Shown one piece after another: positions 19,974 through 27,527 of a stretch of DNA of 64,000 nt. The stretch is from Bacillus sp. AFS055030 (lineage in GTDB: Bacteria; Bacillota; Bacilli; Bacillales; Bacillaceae_G), in assembly GCF_002574545.1 (NCBI RefSeq), contig NZ_NUGT01000021.1:37802-101801 (forward strand). Direction: 5' to 3'. The notes beneath the pieces were generated by a model, which was given only the letters and a program-made list of their open reading frames with translations, was not told the DNA's origin and did no database searches. The first letter of the stretch is position 1; each line of letters begins with the position of its first letter. The position numbers and the translations under genes are program-made.

Positions 19974-21224
19974 ATGGAAACGGCGAAAAGAATTTACGAA
20001 GAAAAAGAACGAGTAATTACGCCACGTCAGAAGAAATTTATTGTAATGGGGATCATTGTTCTTTTAATCGTTTCTGTGGTTCTTAGCGTAGCGGTAGTAG
20101 AAATTAAAAAGAGTAAATCTAAAACATTACAGTTTATCAGTCCAACCGTAAAAAGTTTTACGAAAACTGAAACTGTGTCTGGTCATGTAGTACAAAGTCA
20201 TACGGAAACAATTTACGTAAATCCAACAAAAGGTTCGATCAATGAGATTTTTGTTAAAGAAGGTGATACTGTCACGAAAGGGCAAAAACTCTTTTCTTAT
20301 GAAGATCCAACTATAGCAGCTGAAATAGGACAAGCAGAAGTAAATAAGAAACTAGCAGAAACAACTGTCACACAGAAAAACGACCAAATTTCATCATTAG
20401 AAAAAGATATTCAAAATGCTATTTTAGCGTCAACATCTAATTCAACTGATGCAACTAATCCAGATAGTAATGTGACAAATACAACAAATACACTGGAGAT
20501 TCAGTCTTTGCAAGTTGAACTTAATTCTGCAAAGGAAGAGCTAAATGCTGCACAGCTAAAAGTAGAAAAATATACACTTGAAGCTGAACAGCTAAAAGCA
20601 CAACAAGAATCATTAACTGTAAACAGTAATAATGATGGGGTAGTACTTAACTTGAATAAAAGTATCGGACAAGGTTTTAAAGCAACAGATAAACAGCAAA
20701 TCTCAATAATGCAAATTGCTTCAAACGAACCATTCCAAATTGAAGGAAAGCTAACTGAGAAAGAGAAAGCAAAAGTTGAACCAGGCCAAGCAATTAAAGT
20801 CAGTTCAAAAGTTGTTGCTAATAAGAGCTGGAAAGGAAGTATTTCAGAGGTAAGTAACTATCCTATGAATAATCCTTCCACTAATCAAGATAAGAAATCA
20901 ACAAAAGAAGCAATACCTTATTACTCTTTTAGAGCAACACTAGATTCACAAGAAAAACTATATCCTGGTTACGAAACAAATCTTGAAATAGTAGTACAAT
21001 CAAAGGATTTGTTAGCAGTACCTGCGACGAGCGTTAAAGGGTCAGGAAAATCAAAATATGTTTATGTACTTAAAAAAGGAACTATTTATAAGAAGAATGT
21101 AAAAACTGGCCAAAAACAAGGGAAATATGTTGCCATTCTTAAAGGATTAAAGGAAGGGGACAAAGTAGGTAAAAATCCTTCCTGGACTGTCCGCCCTGGA
21201 ACTAAAATTGATTTAAAAAAGTAG
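19974..21224 (+). CDS. HlyD/RND-type membrane fusion (adaptor) protein
   Basis: This 416-residue protein has one N-terminal membrane anchor (about residues 23-46) and an extracytoplasmic part. A biotinyl-lipoyl-like hairpin with INEIFVKEGDTVTKGQKLF (near 85) is split by a long coiled coil (about 115-210). A beta-barrel and a membrane-proximal domain follow, with LKEGDKVG near the end. This is the layout of YknX/MacA-type adaptors that work with an ABC or RND exporter. No transporter gene is adjacent, so it is an orphan whose partner must be encoded elsewhere. AAGGAAGGGG precedes the ATG. Confidence 0.85.
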   Translation: METAKRIYEEKERVITPRQKKFIVMGIIVLLIVSVVLSVAVVEIKKSKSKTLQFISPTVKSFTKTETVSGHVVQSHTETIYVNPTKGSINEIFVKEGDTVTKGQKLFSYEDPTIAAEIGQAEVNKKLAETTVTQKNDQISSLEKDIQNAILASTSNSTDATNPDSNVTNTTNTLEIQSLQVELNSAKEELNAAQLKVEKYTLEAEQLKAQQESLTVNSNNDGVVLNLNKSIGQGFKATDKQQISIMQIASNEPFQIEGKLTEKEKAKVEPGQAIKVSSKVVANKSWKGSISEVSNYPMNNPSTNQDKKSTKEAIPYYSFRATLDSQEKLYPGYETNLEIVVQSKDLLAVPATSVKGSGKSKYVYVLKKGTIYKKNVKTGQKQGKYVAILKGLKEGDKVGKNPSWTVRPGTKIDLKK

Positions 21225-21298
21225 TTGAATAGATGATCACTATAGGGAAAGGATTTTGCGATAGTGATCGTCTATTAATTTTCATAGAAACAAAGGTA

Positions 21299-21346
21299 AA
21301 AAAGGCATCTAAAAAAGTCAGGTTACCTGACACTAGATGCCTTTTT
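21299..21346. terminator. Bidirectional branched terminator
   Basis: AAAAAGGCATCT and AGATGCCTTTTT form the outer stem. Inside it GTCAGGT-T-ACCTGAC can form a second hairpin. The flanking A- and T-runs let it serve both the HlyD-type gene and the convergent MFS gene. A separate dyad, GATCACTAT/ATAGTGATC, lies just upstream at about 21235-21270. Confidence 0.85.
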
Positions 21347-21424
21347 AATATGAAAATAGTATAGTCAAAGTTAGTAATTCCCCCAGGTCATACCTTTAAA
21401 GCGTTTTCAAAATAATGAATTGAT

Positions 21425-22717
21425 TTAAGCATTAATTTTTTGTGGAGGTAATGGAACAGCGCGTAGTTCTGTTGCTTCTTCCTTAATAGAAAATAAATAA
21501 GCGATTAATCCTAAAAGAGCCGTAATAATCAGCATAAAAATGGAAGTTGTGAAGTCGCCACCTGATGAGTCACGCAACCATCCCATAATATAACTAGAAA
21601 AACCACCCATTAGATTTGTAAATCCGATTAATCCTGCAGCCCGTCCAGCTGTTTCCTGTGTAGAGTATTTTACTAAGAACATATTACTTAAATGGAAAAC
21701 ACCACCTTGGCAACCCATAGCTAGCCCCATACAAACGCCTGCTAAAATCGGGTTTGGAACAAGTACTGCAGTTATTAAGAATAGTATCGTTAGTGAAAAT
21801 AATATTGTTGCCATTAGACTTGGGCGTCTTGTTTTATCAGCAAGAAAACCACATGCGAGAACAAATCCAAGTGCAAATAACCACGATAAGGAAGTAATGC
21901 TTGTCATACCTTCGCGCTCAAAACCTTTTGCCTCAATCAAGTATGTTGGCAACCAAATGCTGATCCCAAAGAAAAGGAAAGAGCAGACTAACATCCCAAA
22001 CCATACAATCCAAAAACGATAATCTTGAATAAAATTCTTATTTCCATTCGAACTGCTAACTTTTTCTTCTGTAGGATCAGAATGGTTAATTAACGCTAAC
22101 TCTTCGTTACTTACCCAAGGATGTTCTGCAGGTGTATTTCTTGTAAGAAAAATAAACATCGGGATATTAATTAATAAGTTAAAACCAGCGAGCATAAAGA
22201 AGGCAGCTTGCCAGTGAATTGATGAAATAACAAGTACTAAAATAATTGCCCCTATTGCTGGTCCTAAATAGTTACCTGTAAGCCAAGAAGCTTGAGCACG
22301 CCCTAGCTCACGTTTGTTGAACCAAGCAGAAATAAATTTCCCCGAAACAGGAATCATCATCCCTTCCCCAAATCCAAGAATAATTCGACTAATAATAAAT
22401 GCTTCATATGTAGTGGAGAGACCAGATGAAAACATAGTAAGAGACCAAACAAATAATCCAGCTATGGCCGTTTTTCTCGCACCAAACTTATCAATAATGA
22501 ATCCCCAAAATAGATTCGAAACCCCATATGCAATCGTAAAAACAAATGAAAGAAGACCAATTTTTGCATTTTTGTCAACACCAGTCATACCGAGTGCTTT
22601 CAAAAACTCTGGGTCTGTTTGTATGACAGAAATGCCAACTTTATCAATTTGTCCAAAGAACCAAAAGAAAAAGATTGGTAAAGCAATAAAAATCCATCTT
22701 TTTTGTTTATGTAGCAT
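21425..22717 (-). CDS. MFS transporter, anion:cation symporter-like (probable aromatic substrate importer)
   Basis: This is a 430-residue major facilitator protein with about twelve membrane segments. The ATG at 22717 (MLHKQKRWIF) was chosen because AAAAGGAGAG lies just upstream; an in-frame ATG at 22834 would add a 39-residue tail unlike the family. The loop FGARKTAIAGLFVWSL near residue 82 and GEGMMIPVSGKFISAWF near 135 fit the ACS subfamily, whose members often carry organic and aromatic acids. It is divergent from the hydrolase-iclR operon and shares its operator region, so it probably imports the substrate or inducer of the aromatic cluster. Confidence 0.85.
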   Translation of the reverse strand: MLHKQKRWIFIALPIFFFWFFGQIDKVGISVIQTDPEFLKALGMTGVDKNAKIGLLSFVFTIAYGVSNLFWGFIIDKFGARKTAIAGLFVWSLTMFSSGLSTTYEAFIISRIILGFGEGMMIPVSGKFISAWFNKRELGRAQASWLTGNYLGPAIGAIILVLVISSIHWQAAFFMLAGFNLLINIPMFIFLTRNTPAEHPWVSNEELALINHSDPTEEKVSSSNGNKNFIQDYRFWIVWFGMLVCSFLFFGISIWLPTYLIEAKGFEREGMTSITSLSWLFALGFVLACGFLADKTRRPSLMATILFSLTILFLITAVLVPNPILAGVCMGLAMGCQGGVFHLSNMFLVKYSTQETAGRAAGLIGFTNLMGGFSSYIMGWLRDSSGGDFTTSIFMLIITALLGLIAYLFSIKEEATELRAVPLPPQKINA

Positions 22718-22897
22718 TAAAATTCTCTCTCCTTTTAATATCAAGTAATGGCGTTTAAAATTTGGAAGGAAAAAGCAGAAACTACGTTTACCTAATAGGT
22801 ATTGAAGTTCAAATAATCTGTTTTGATACTTCAAGTTTTAACTTTGGCTCAACTTGAACGATCCACTCCTTTCAATAAAAGTGTTAATGTTTTAAAT

Positions 22898-22914
22898 ATA
22901 AAACACTGTTTCGT
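22898..22914. promoter_or_regulatory. Candidate IclR operator, MFS side
   Basis: AAAACACTGTTT (22900-22911) is a palindrome with an odd centre, nearly identical to the site in front of the cupin gene. It lies about 20-30 bp downstream of the predicted transcription start of the MFS gene. Confidence 0.6.
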
Positions 22915-22937
22915 AATTTAACGATGAAACTCTTTTA

Positions 22938-22966
22938 AAGATAAAATAGTTAGAAAAGTTTGTCAA
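22938..22966 (-). promoter_or_regulatory. Predicted sigma-A promoter of the MFS gene
   Basis: On the minus strand TTGACA (22966-22961), a 17-bp spacer and TATCTT (22943-22938). The -35 is perfect; the -10 matches four of six positions. Confidence 0.55.
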
Positions 22967-23051
22967 TTGTGATTTTGCAGAAAAATTTTCCAGTTATTAT
23001 GTTTCGATAGTATAATCATGTATTTATCAACCCTTTGAAAAAATAGTATTA

Positions 23052-23080
23052 TTGACAATAAATTCTGACAAATCTATAAT
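23052..23080 (+). promoter_or_regulatory. Consensus sigma-A promoter of the hydrolase-iclR operon
   Basis: TTGACA (23052-23057), 17 bp, TATAAT (23075-23080): a perfect match in both boxes. Such a strong promoter with palindromes across its start site is most easily explained by repression. Confidence 0.85.
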
Positions 23081-23088
23081 TCAAGTGG

Positions 23089-23120
23089 AAAACATGTTTT
23101 TTATATAAAACATTATGTTT
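23089..23120. promoter_or_regulatory. Paired candidate IclR operators
   Basis: Two adjacent palindromes, AAAACATGTTTT (23089-23100, perfect) and AAAACATTATGTTT (23107-23120, near perfect), cover the predicted transcription start and early leader. They share the AAAACA...TGTTT pattern with the sites at 22898-22914 and 24991-25007. Confidence 0.65.
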
Positions 23121-23170
23121 GTTGATATTTAGGTTTTGAAAGATCGAAAATAGAGTGGAGGGTAATACGG

Positions 23171-23977
23171 ATGCCAATAAGTCATTTAAAAGAGTTATCG
23201 ATTCATTATAAAGAATCAGGTGAAGGACAAGCACTTGTCATTTTACATGGATTGGGAAACAATTCTCAGTCATGGAAGCATCAATTAAGTGAATTGAAGG
23301 AACAGTATAGAGTAATTGTTTGGGATGCGCCAGGTTATGGTGGGAGTTCTGATCTACAAAAGGAGTTCCGTGAATTTTCCGAGTTTGCTAATGTTCTTAA
23401 AGAGTTTTTGGATAGTCTAGGACTAGATTCTATCTATTTACTAGGTCATTCAATGGGATCAGCAATTGCAATTGATTTTACGAGCCGTTTTCCACATATG
23501 GTCGATGCGTTAATTATTTCAGATGCAACACGTGGAGCAGCTGGGTTAAGTAGAGAAGAAAACGAGATAAAACTTCAAAATAGGTTAAACTCCATTGAAA
23601 ATCTACAACCAAGTGAATTAGCAAGAAAAAGAGTAAAAGCATTACTTGCGCCAAATGCATCGGCCGAGGTGATAAAAGAGGCTGAGCGTATCATGTCACA
23701 AGTACGTCTATCTGGTTACCGTTCTGTTTCCTACTCTTTATCAAACTTAAACCAAATGGAGATTCTTCCTTCAATATCTGTTCCAACACTTGTTATGTGC
23801 GGGGAGTTAGATCAAGTAACCCCAGTAAGTGAATCACAAATATTTCATGAGTTGATTCCGAATTCGGAATTTGTTATTGTACCAAATACAGGCCATTTAT
23901 GCTATCAAGAAGATCCTAAACTATTTAATCAATCCGTGTTAAACTTTTTAAAGAAACAACCGATTAGTCAAAAATAG
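23171..23977 (+). CDS. Alpha/beta hydrolase (possible ring-cleavage product hydrolase)
   Basis: This 268-residue alpha/beta-hydrolase has the nucleophile elbow GHSMG (Ser94), acid GELDQVTP (Asp214) and base NTGHLCYQE (His242), plus the oxyanion segment LHGLGNN near residue 25. It belongs to the group that includes C-C hydrolases of meta-cleavage products and 3-oxoadipate enol-lactonases. In the same regulon as an extradiol dioxygenase, a meta-cleavage product hydrolase is the natural guess, but the sequence alone cannot separate C-C hydrolase from esterase or lactonase. GTGGAGGG precedes the ATG. The iclR gene follows 33 bp later. Confidence 0.82.
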   Translation: MPISHLKELSIHYKESGEGQALVILHGLGNNSQSWKHQLSELKEQYRVIVWDAPGYGGSSDLQKEFREFSEFANVLKEFLDSLGLDSIYLLGHSMGSAIAIDFTSRFPHMVDALIISDATRGAAGLSREENEIKLQNRLNSIENLQPSELARKRVKALLAPNASAEVIKEAERIMSQVRLSGYRSVSYSLSNLNQMEILPSISVPTLVMCGELDQVTPVSESQIFHELIPNSEFVIVPNTGHLCYQEDPKLFNQSVLNFLKKQPISQK

Positions 23978-24010
23978 AATTGAATCTATGTATTAGGAGA
24001 GGTTTGCTCG

Positions 24011-24814
24011 ATGGATAATGTAGAAAAAGAAAAATATAGCGCCAATTCTTTAGTTAGAGGATTAGAAATTATTAAGCTTTTTAATGAGGAACATCCTAGT
24101 TTGTCACTTTCAGAGATTGCAAAAAAGTTAGGGGTAAGCAGAACAGTACCTTATCGATTACTTTATACACTGCAGTCGATTGGATACTTAACACAGGATG
24201 AAAATACGAAGCAATATTCGTTAACGCCTAAAGTTCTTGAATTAGGTTTTAGTTATATAAATAGTTTGAAAGTACCTGAAATAGCACAACCATATATGGA
24301 ATCATTACGTGATGAAATAGGTGCTTCATGTCATTTGTCAATTTTAGATGGGCATGAAGTAGTGTATGTGGGGAGTGCTCCTGTTAGAGGGGTATCAGCA
24401 GTCAATGTAAATATTGGTTTAAGACTACCAGCTCATGCAACAGCAAATGGAAAGCTACTTCTTGCATACGAGCCAAAGGAAAGTCTTATGCAACTGTTCC
24501 AAGTTACAAATTTAACGCCATATACAGATAAAACGTTAACAACGCCTGGAGAGTTTATGGACCAATTAGAAAAAATACGCCAAAATGGCTACTCGATGAC
24601 AAGTGGAGAATTTCATCAAGGTATTCATTCAATCGCTGCACCAATCTACGGTAGAACAGGAAAAGTATTAGCAGCATTGAATATCGTAGCGACTGAAATA
24701 TCATATCAAGAAGATTACATGAATAAAGTTGCATTACCTAAACTTCTAGATGTCTCTGTTTTATTATCAAACTATATGGGTTACAACGGCAGAGTTCCAA
24801 ATCAGGTTAAATAG
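24011..24814 (+). CDS. IclR-family transcriptional regulator of the aromatic cluster
   Basis: This 267-residue protein has an N-terminal winged helix (about 13-75; LSLSEIAKKLGVSRTVPYRLL is the recognition region) and a C-terminal effector-binding GAF-like IclR domain (about 90-260) with the typical LPAHATANGKLLLA stretch. IclR proteins bind short palindromes as dimers or tetramers and respond to organic or aromatic acids. It is co-transcribed with the hydrolase behind a promoter carrying candidate operators, so it is probably autoregulated and also controls the divergent MFS gene and the cupin promoter. Repressor action is inferred from operator positions. Confidence 0.92.
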   Translation: MDNVEKEKYSANSLVRGLEIIKLFNEEHPSLSLSEIAKKLGVSRTVPYRLLYTLQSIGYLTQDENTKQYSLTPKVLELGFSYINSLKVPEIAQPYMESLRDEIGASCHLSILDGHEVVYVGSAPVRGVSAVNVNIGLRLPAHATANGKLLLAYEPKESLMQLFQVTNLTPYTDKTLTTPGEFMDQLEKIRQNGYSMTSGEFHQGIHSIAAPIYGRTGKVLAALNIVATEISYQEDYMNKVALPKLLDVSVLLSNYMGYNGRVPNQVK

Positions 24815-24826
24815 TTCAAGTTAAAA

Positions 24827-24863
24827 ATATGGATTCCCATACTAAGGGAATTCATATTTTTTT
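24827..24863 (+). terminator. Terminator of the hydrolase-iclR operon
   Basis: ATATG-ATTCCC pairs with GGGAAT-CATAT around ATACTAA and is followed by seven T. It separates iclR from the cupin promoter. Confidence 0.88.
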
Positions 24864-24950
24864 GTAAAAAAAACTAGCTATAAACGCTGAAAATACAATG
24901 TTTTTTTATATTTTACTTTTATGACATATCTAAATTTTCTAAAAACTATG

Positions 24951-24979
24951 TTGACACAGGAGATAATCCATCCTAGAAT
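24951..24979 (+). promoter_or_regulatory. Sigma-A promoter of the cupin gene and downstream catabolic genes
   Basis: TTGACA (24951-24956), 17-bp spacer, TAGAAT (24974-24979). Strong match; the operator palindrome starts 12 bp downstream. Confidence 0.8.
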
Positions 24980-24990
24980 TATTTTATAGA

Positions 24991-25040
24991 TAAAACACTG
25001 TTTTGTATATAAAACAAACAAAAGGTTAAATACAAAACAT
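24991..25040. promoter_or_regulatory. Candidate IclR operator with extra half-sites
   Basis: AAAACACTGTTTT (24992-25004) repeats the motif of the MFS operator. Downstream, TATAAAACA at about 25008-25016 and TACAAAACA at 25030-25038 add half-sites; TGTTTTGTA and TACAAAACA also form a wider inverted repeat. This cluster lies over the start of transcription. Confidence 0.65.
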
Positions 25041-25082
25041 TTTTTTAAAAAAAGGAACAACAATACAAGGAGGATTTTTAAA

Positions 25083-25616
25083 ATGACAAATGAAACTTTT
25101 TCAGTTGAAGAATTTGAAAAGAAGTACGTGGCTCGATTAGAAGATCGTACGCTAGATTGGAATGTTTTAAAATTTCAAGAGGAAATTGATCCAAGATATA
25201 AGCGTGCTCAAATGCGATACATTGGACGTGGGGCGACAGCGAATAATGATTCAAATGTTATTACAGCAGAGCATTTTACATTAAGTACAATGGTTCTGCC
25301 TCCTGGTTGCATTGGACCTTTACATCTTCACGATGATGTAGAAGAAGTATTTTTTATTCTTGAAGGAGAGGTTACTGCTTTAATTCAAGAAGTTGGTAAA
25401 GATGAAGTACATGAAATTAAATTAAAAGCTAGAGATTGTATCAGTTCTCCTCCTGGCATTCATCGAGGTATTAGAAATGATGGTGATACTGAAGCACGTA
25501 TGTTAGTTATGCTTGGTGCAGTGAAACCAAACCTTCCAACCTATCCAGAAGGTAGCGCGCTTGAAGAACTTCGTAAACAACGTGCTAAAGAGAGAGAAGC
25601 AATCATTAAAGGTTAA
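25083..25616 (+). CDS. Single-domain cupin protein of the aromatic cluster
   Basis: This 177-residue cupin has a beta-barrel core at about 65-150. Cupin motif 1 reads GPLHLHDDVEEVFFILEGE (metal ligands His, His, Glu) and motif 2 is carried by PPGIHRGIRN (His). The intact metal set suggests a metal-binding, possibly catalytic protein such as a small dioxygenase, isomerase or decarboxylase. Sequence does not identify the reaction. It is the first gene behind the second IclR-type promoter and has a strong AAGGAGG site. A terminator-like hairpin 12 bp after the stop may reduce read-through into the next gene. Confidence 0.8.
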   Translation: MTNETFSVEEFEKKYVARLEDRTLDWNVLKFQEEIDPRYKRAQMRYIGRGATANNDSNVITAEHFTLSTMVLPPGCIGPLHLHDDVEEVFFILEGEVTALIQEVGKDEVHEIKLKARDCISSPPGIHRGIRNDGDTEARMLVMLGAVKPNLPTYPEGSALEELRKQRAKEREAIIKG

Positions 25617-25627
25617 TGAAAAAAATC

Positions 25628-25671
25628 AAAAAAGGTCAGCTGCATTTTGAATAAATTGTAGCTGCCTTTTT
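25628..25671 (+). terminator. Terminator or attenuator after the cupin gene
   Basis: AGG-CAGCT-CA and TG-AGCTG-CCT form a stem followed by TTTTT. No good promoter follows before the next gene, so some read-through into the dioxygenase operon is likely. Confidence 0.75.
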
Positions 25672-25687
25672 CAATAGAGTTGATAAA

Positions 25688-25701
25688 AGAAAGCGCTTTA
25701 T
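25688..25701 (+). promoter_or_regulatory. Possible cre site before the extradiol dioxygenase operon
   Basis: The core AAAGCGCTTT (25690-25699) is the palindromic heart of cre, but the outer T-G and C positions deviate. It sits 25 bp ahead of the dioxygenase start, where CcpA binding would block transcription. Confidence 0.4.
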
Positions 25702-25725
25702 ATAGGTGAATGGGAGGGATTGTTG

Positions 25726-26643
25726 ATGCTAGGAATTACTCATTTAAGACATATAAGTTTGATTACACCAAACTTCGATGAGCAAGTGAACTTTTACGAA
25801 AAGGTTTGGGGTTTAGATCGTGTAAATGTTTCAGATGACAATATTGCATATTTTCGAGGAGCGGGACCTGAGCATCATATACTAAGTCTTCGAAAGGGAG
25901 ATAAATGCGGTTTGCATCATATCGCATTTGGAATGGTTGATAAAAATGCAGTTGATCGCGCGGCTGAAATTTTACATTCAAAAGGCGTACATATTGTAAA
26001 AGAGCCAGGTTATTTAGATGAAGCTGGTGGAGGATATGGACTTCAATTTGTTGATCCAGAAAACCGTGTAATCGAACTTTCAGCTTGGGTAGAGGTGCAA
26101 ACATCGATTTGGACTAATAAAAACGTTGATCCTGTGAAATTAAACCATGTAGTGATGAATACAAAAGATTTAGATATGATCGTGGAGTTTTATACTGATG
26201 TGCTTGGATTCAAAGTGACTGATTGGAGTGAGCACCAAATGTCCTTCTTAAGGTGTAATCGAAAACATCATTCGATAGCTTTTAATCAAGATGCACACGC
26301 TTCAGTTAATCATATTGCTTACGAAGTTGATTCGGTAGATGAATTAATGCGAGGTATTAGTAATGTTAGAAAAGCTGGACTAAATGAGTTATGGGGTCCA
26401 GGTCGACATGGTCCTGGTAATAATATCTTTTGTTATTTTCAAGATCTCGGTGGTTTTGTCATGGAATATACATGCTATCTTGAAACAATTGAGGATGAGG
26501 CAGAGTGGAGAGCACGAGTATGGAAACGTGTGCCACACTTAATGGATCAATGGGGAATTGCTGGTCCACCAAAACCAGAAGCTCGTAAAGCAATGGGCGG
26601 AGAACCGGATAATGGCTGGGTAGATAGAACGGTTGTACGTTAA
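25726..26643 (+). CDS. Extradiol ring-cleavage dioxygenase (VOC family)
   Basis: This 305-residue protein has two vicinal-oxygen-chelate modules, about 5-125 and 138-255, as in type I extradiol dioxygenases such as BphC and catechol 2,3-dioxygenase. The second module keeps the Fe(II) triad: His141 (KLNHVVM), His196 (SVNHIAYE) and Glu247 (FVMEYT). A GRHGPGNNIFCYF stretch nearby is also typical of the family. The expected reaction is meta cleavage of a catechol made by the Rieske dioxygenase and dihydrodiol dehydrogenase encoded downstream. The ATG at 25726 follows GGGAGG by seven bases; an upstream in-frame TTG is less likely. Confidence 0.88.
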   Translation: MLGITHLRHISLITPNFDEQVNFYEKVWGLDRVNVSDDNIAYFRGAGPEHHILSLRKGDKCGLHHIAFGMVDKNAVDRAAEILHSKGVHIVKEPGYLDEAGGGYGLQFVDPENRVIELSAWVEVQTSIWTNKNVDPVKLNHVVMNTKDLDMIVEFYTDVLGFKVTDWSEHQMSFLRCNRKHHSIAFNQDAHASVNHIAYEVDSVDELMRGISNVRKAGLNELWGPGRHGPGNNIFCYFQDLGGFVMEYTCYLETIEDEAEWRARVWKRVPHLMDQWGIAGPPKPEARKAMGGEPDNGWVDRTVVR

Positions 26644-26704
26644 AAAGTTTAAGTAATCATGCTTTAAGATACGAACTATGAAAGCTTTAATAAGGGGTGA
26701 CGGG

Positions 26705-27496
26705 ATGGATCTTGGGTTAAAAGGAAAAGTTGCGGTAATTATGGGTGGCACCTCTGGTGTTGGACTGAAGACAGCTGAATTATTTTTAGGTGAAGGTGCG
26801 AAAGTAGCAATTTGCGGAAGAAGTAAAGAGCGCGCAGATAAAGCTTTCAATCATTTACTCTCATATGGTGATCGAGAAGATATATTTGCTTCGACTTGTG
26901 ATGTTACATCAAAAGAGGAAGTTAATACGTTTATACAACAGACAGCAGAAAAGTTTGGTGGAATTGATACGTTAGTGAATGCAGCTGGTCAAAGTGTTAT
27001 GGGGCATTTTTTCGATATTACAGATGAACAGTGGCAAGAACAAATTCAATTAAAGTATTTCGCAATTATCTATGCAGTTCGTGCAGCTCATCCTTATTTA
27101 GTGAAAAGAGGAGGGGGCCGAATTATTAATATAAATGCAACGCTAGCAAAAGAGCCGGAGCGTCATATGGTCGCAACAGCAGCGACACGTGCAGGACTTT
27201 TAAATTTAAGTAAAACATTGTCTCAAGAATTAGCATCCGACAATATTTTAGTCAATTCAGTAAGTCTTGGTTTAATTCGAACCGATCAATGGGAACGTAG
27301 AAGACTGAAAAATGCTCCTGATATGGATCCCGAAGAATATTATAAAGATTTGGCGATAAAAAGAAATATTCCACTAGGCCGCGTAGGTGAAGCGGAAGAA
27401 GTTGCTAGTGTTATTGTGTTTCTTGCTTCAGACAAAGCGAGTTATGTAGCTGGTTCTACAATTGAAACTGCTGGTGCAATAGGTAAAGCACTTTAA
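26705..27496 (+). CDS. SDR-family protein lacking the usual catalytic Tyr and Lys
   Basis: This 263-residue short-chain dehydrogenase-type protein has a good cofactor loop (GGTSGVG, residues 14-20) and NAAG at 92-95. At the active site the canonical YxxxK reads TAATR (Thr158, Arg162), and the usual serine is replaced in ININAT. A subgroup of SDR proteins, often annotated as ketoacyl reductase-like, shows such loss, so this may be a divergent enzyme or a cofactor-binding protein with another role. The ATG at 26705 has AAGGGG seven bases upstream and was preferred over the ATG at 26678. It lies between the extradiol dioxygenase and the TPP enzyme in one operon. Confidence 0.82.
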   Translation: MDLGLKGKVAVIMGGTSGVGLKTAELFLGEGAKVAICGRSKERADKAFNHLLSYGDREDIFASTCDVTSKEEVNTFIQQTAEKFGGIDTLVNAAGQSVMGHFFDITDEQWQEQIQLKYFAIIYAVRAAHPYLVKRGGGRIININATLAKEPERHMVATAATRAGLLNLSKTLSQELASDNILVNSVSLGLIRTDQWERRRLKNAPDMDPEEYYKDLAIKRNIPLGRVGEAEEVASVIVFLASDKASYVAGSTIETAGAIGKAL

Positions 27497-27527
27497 ATAA
27501 ATTATTAGACAAAGGTAGGATACTAAG

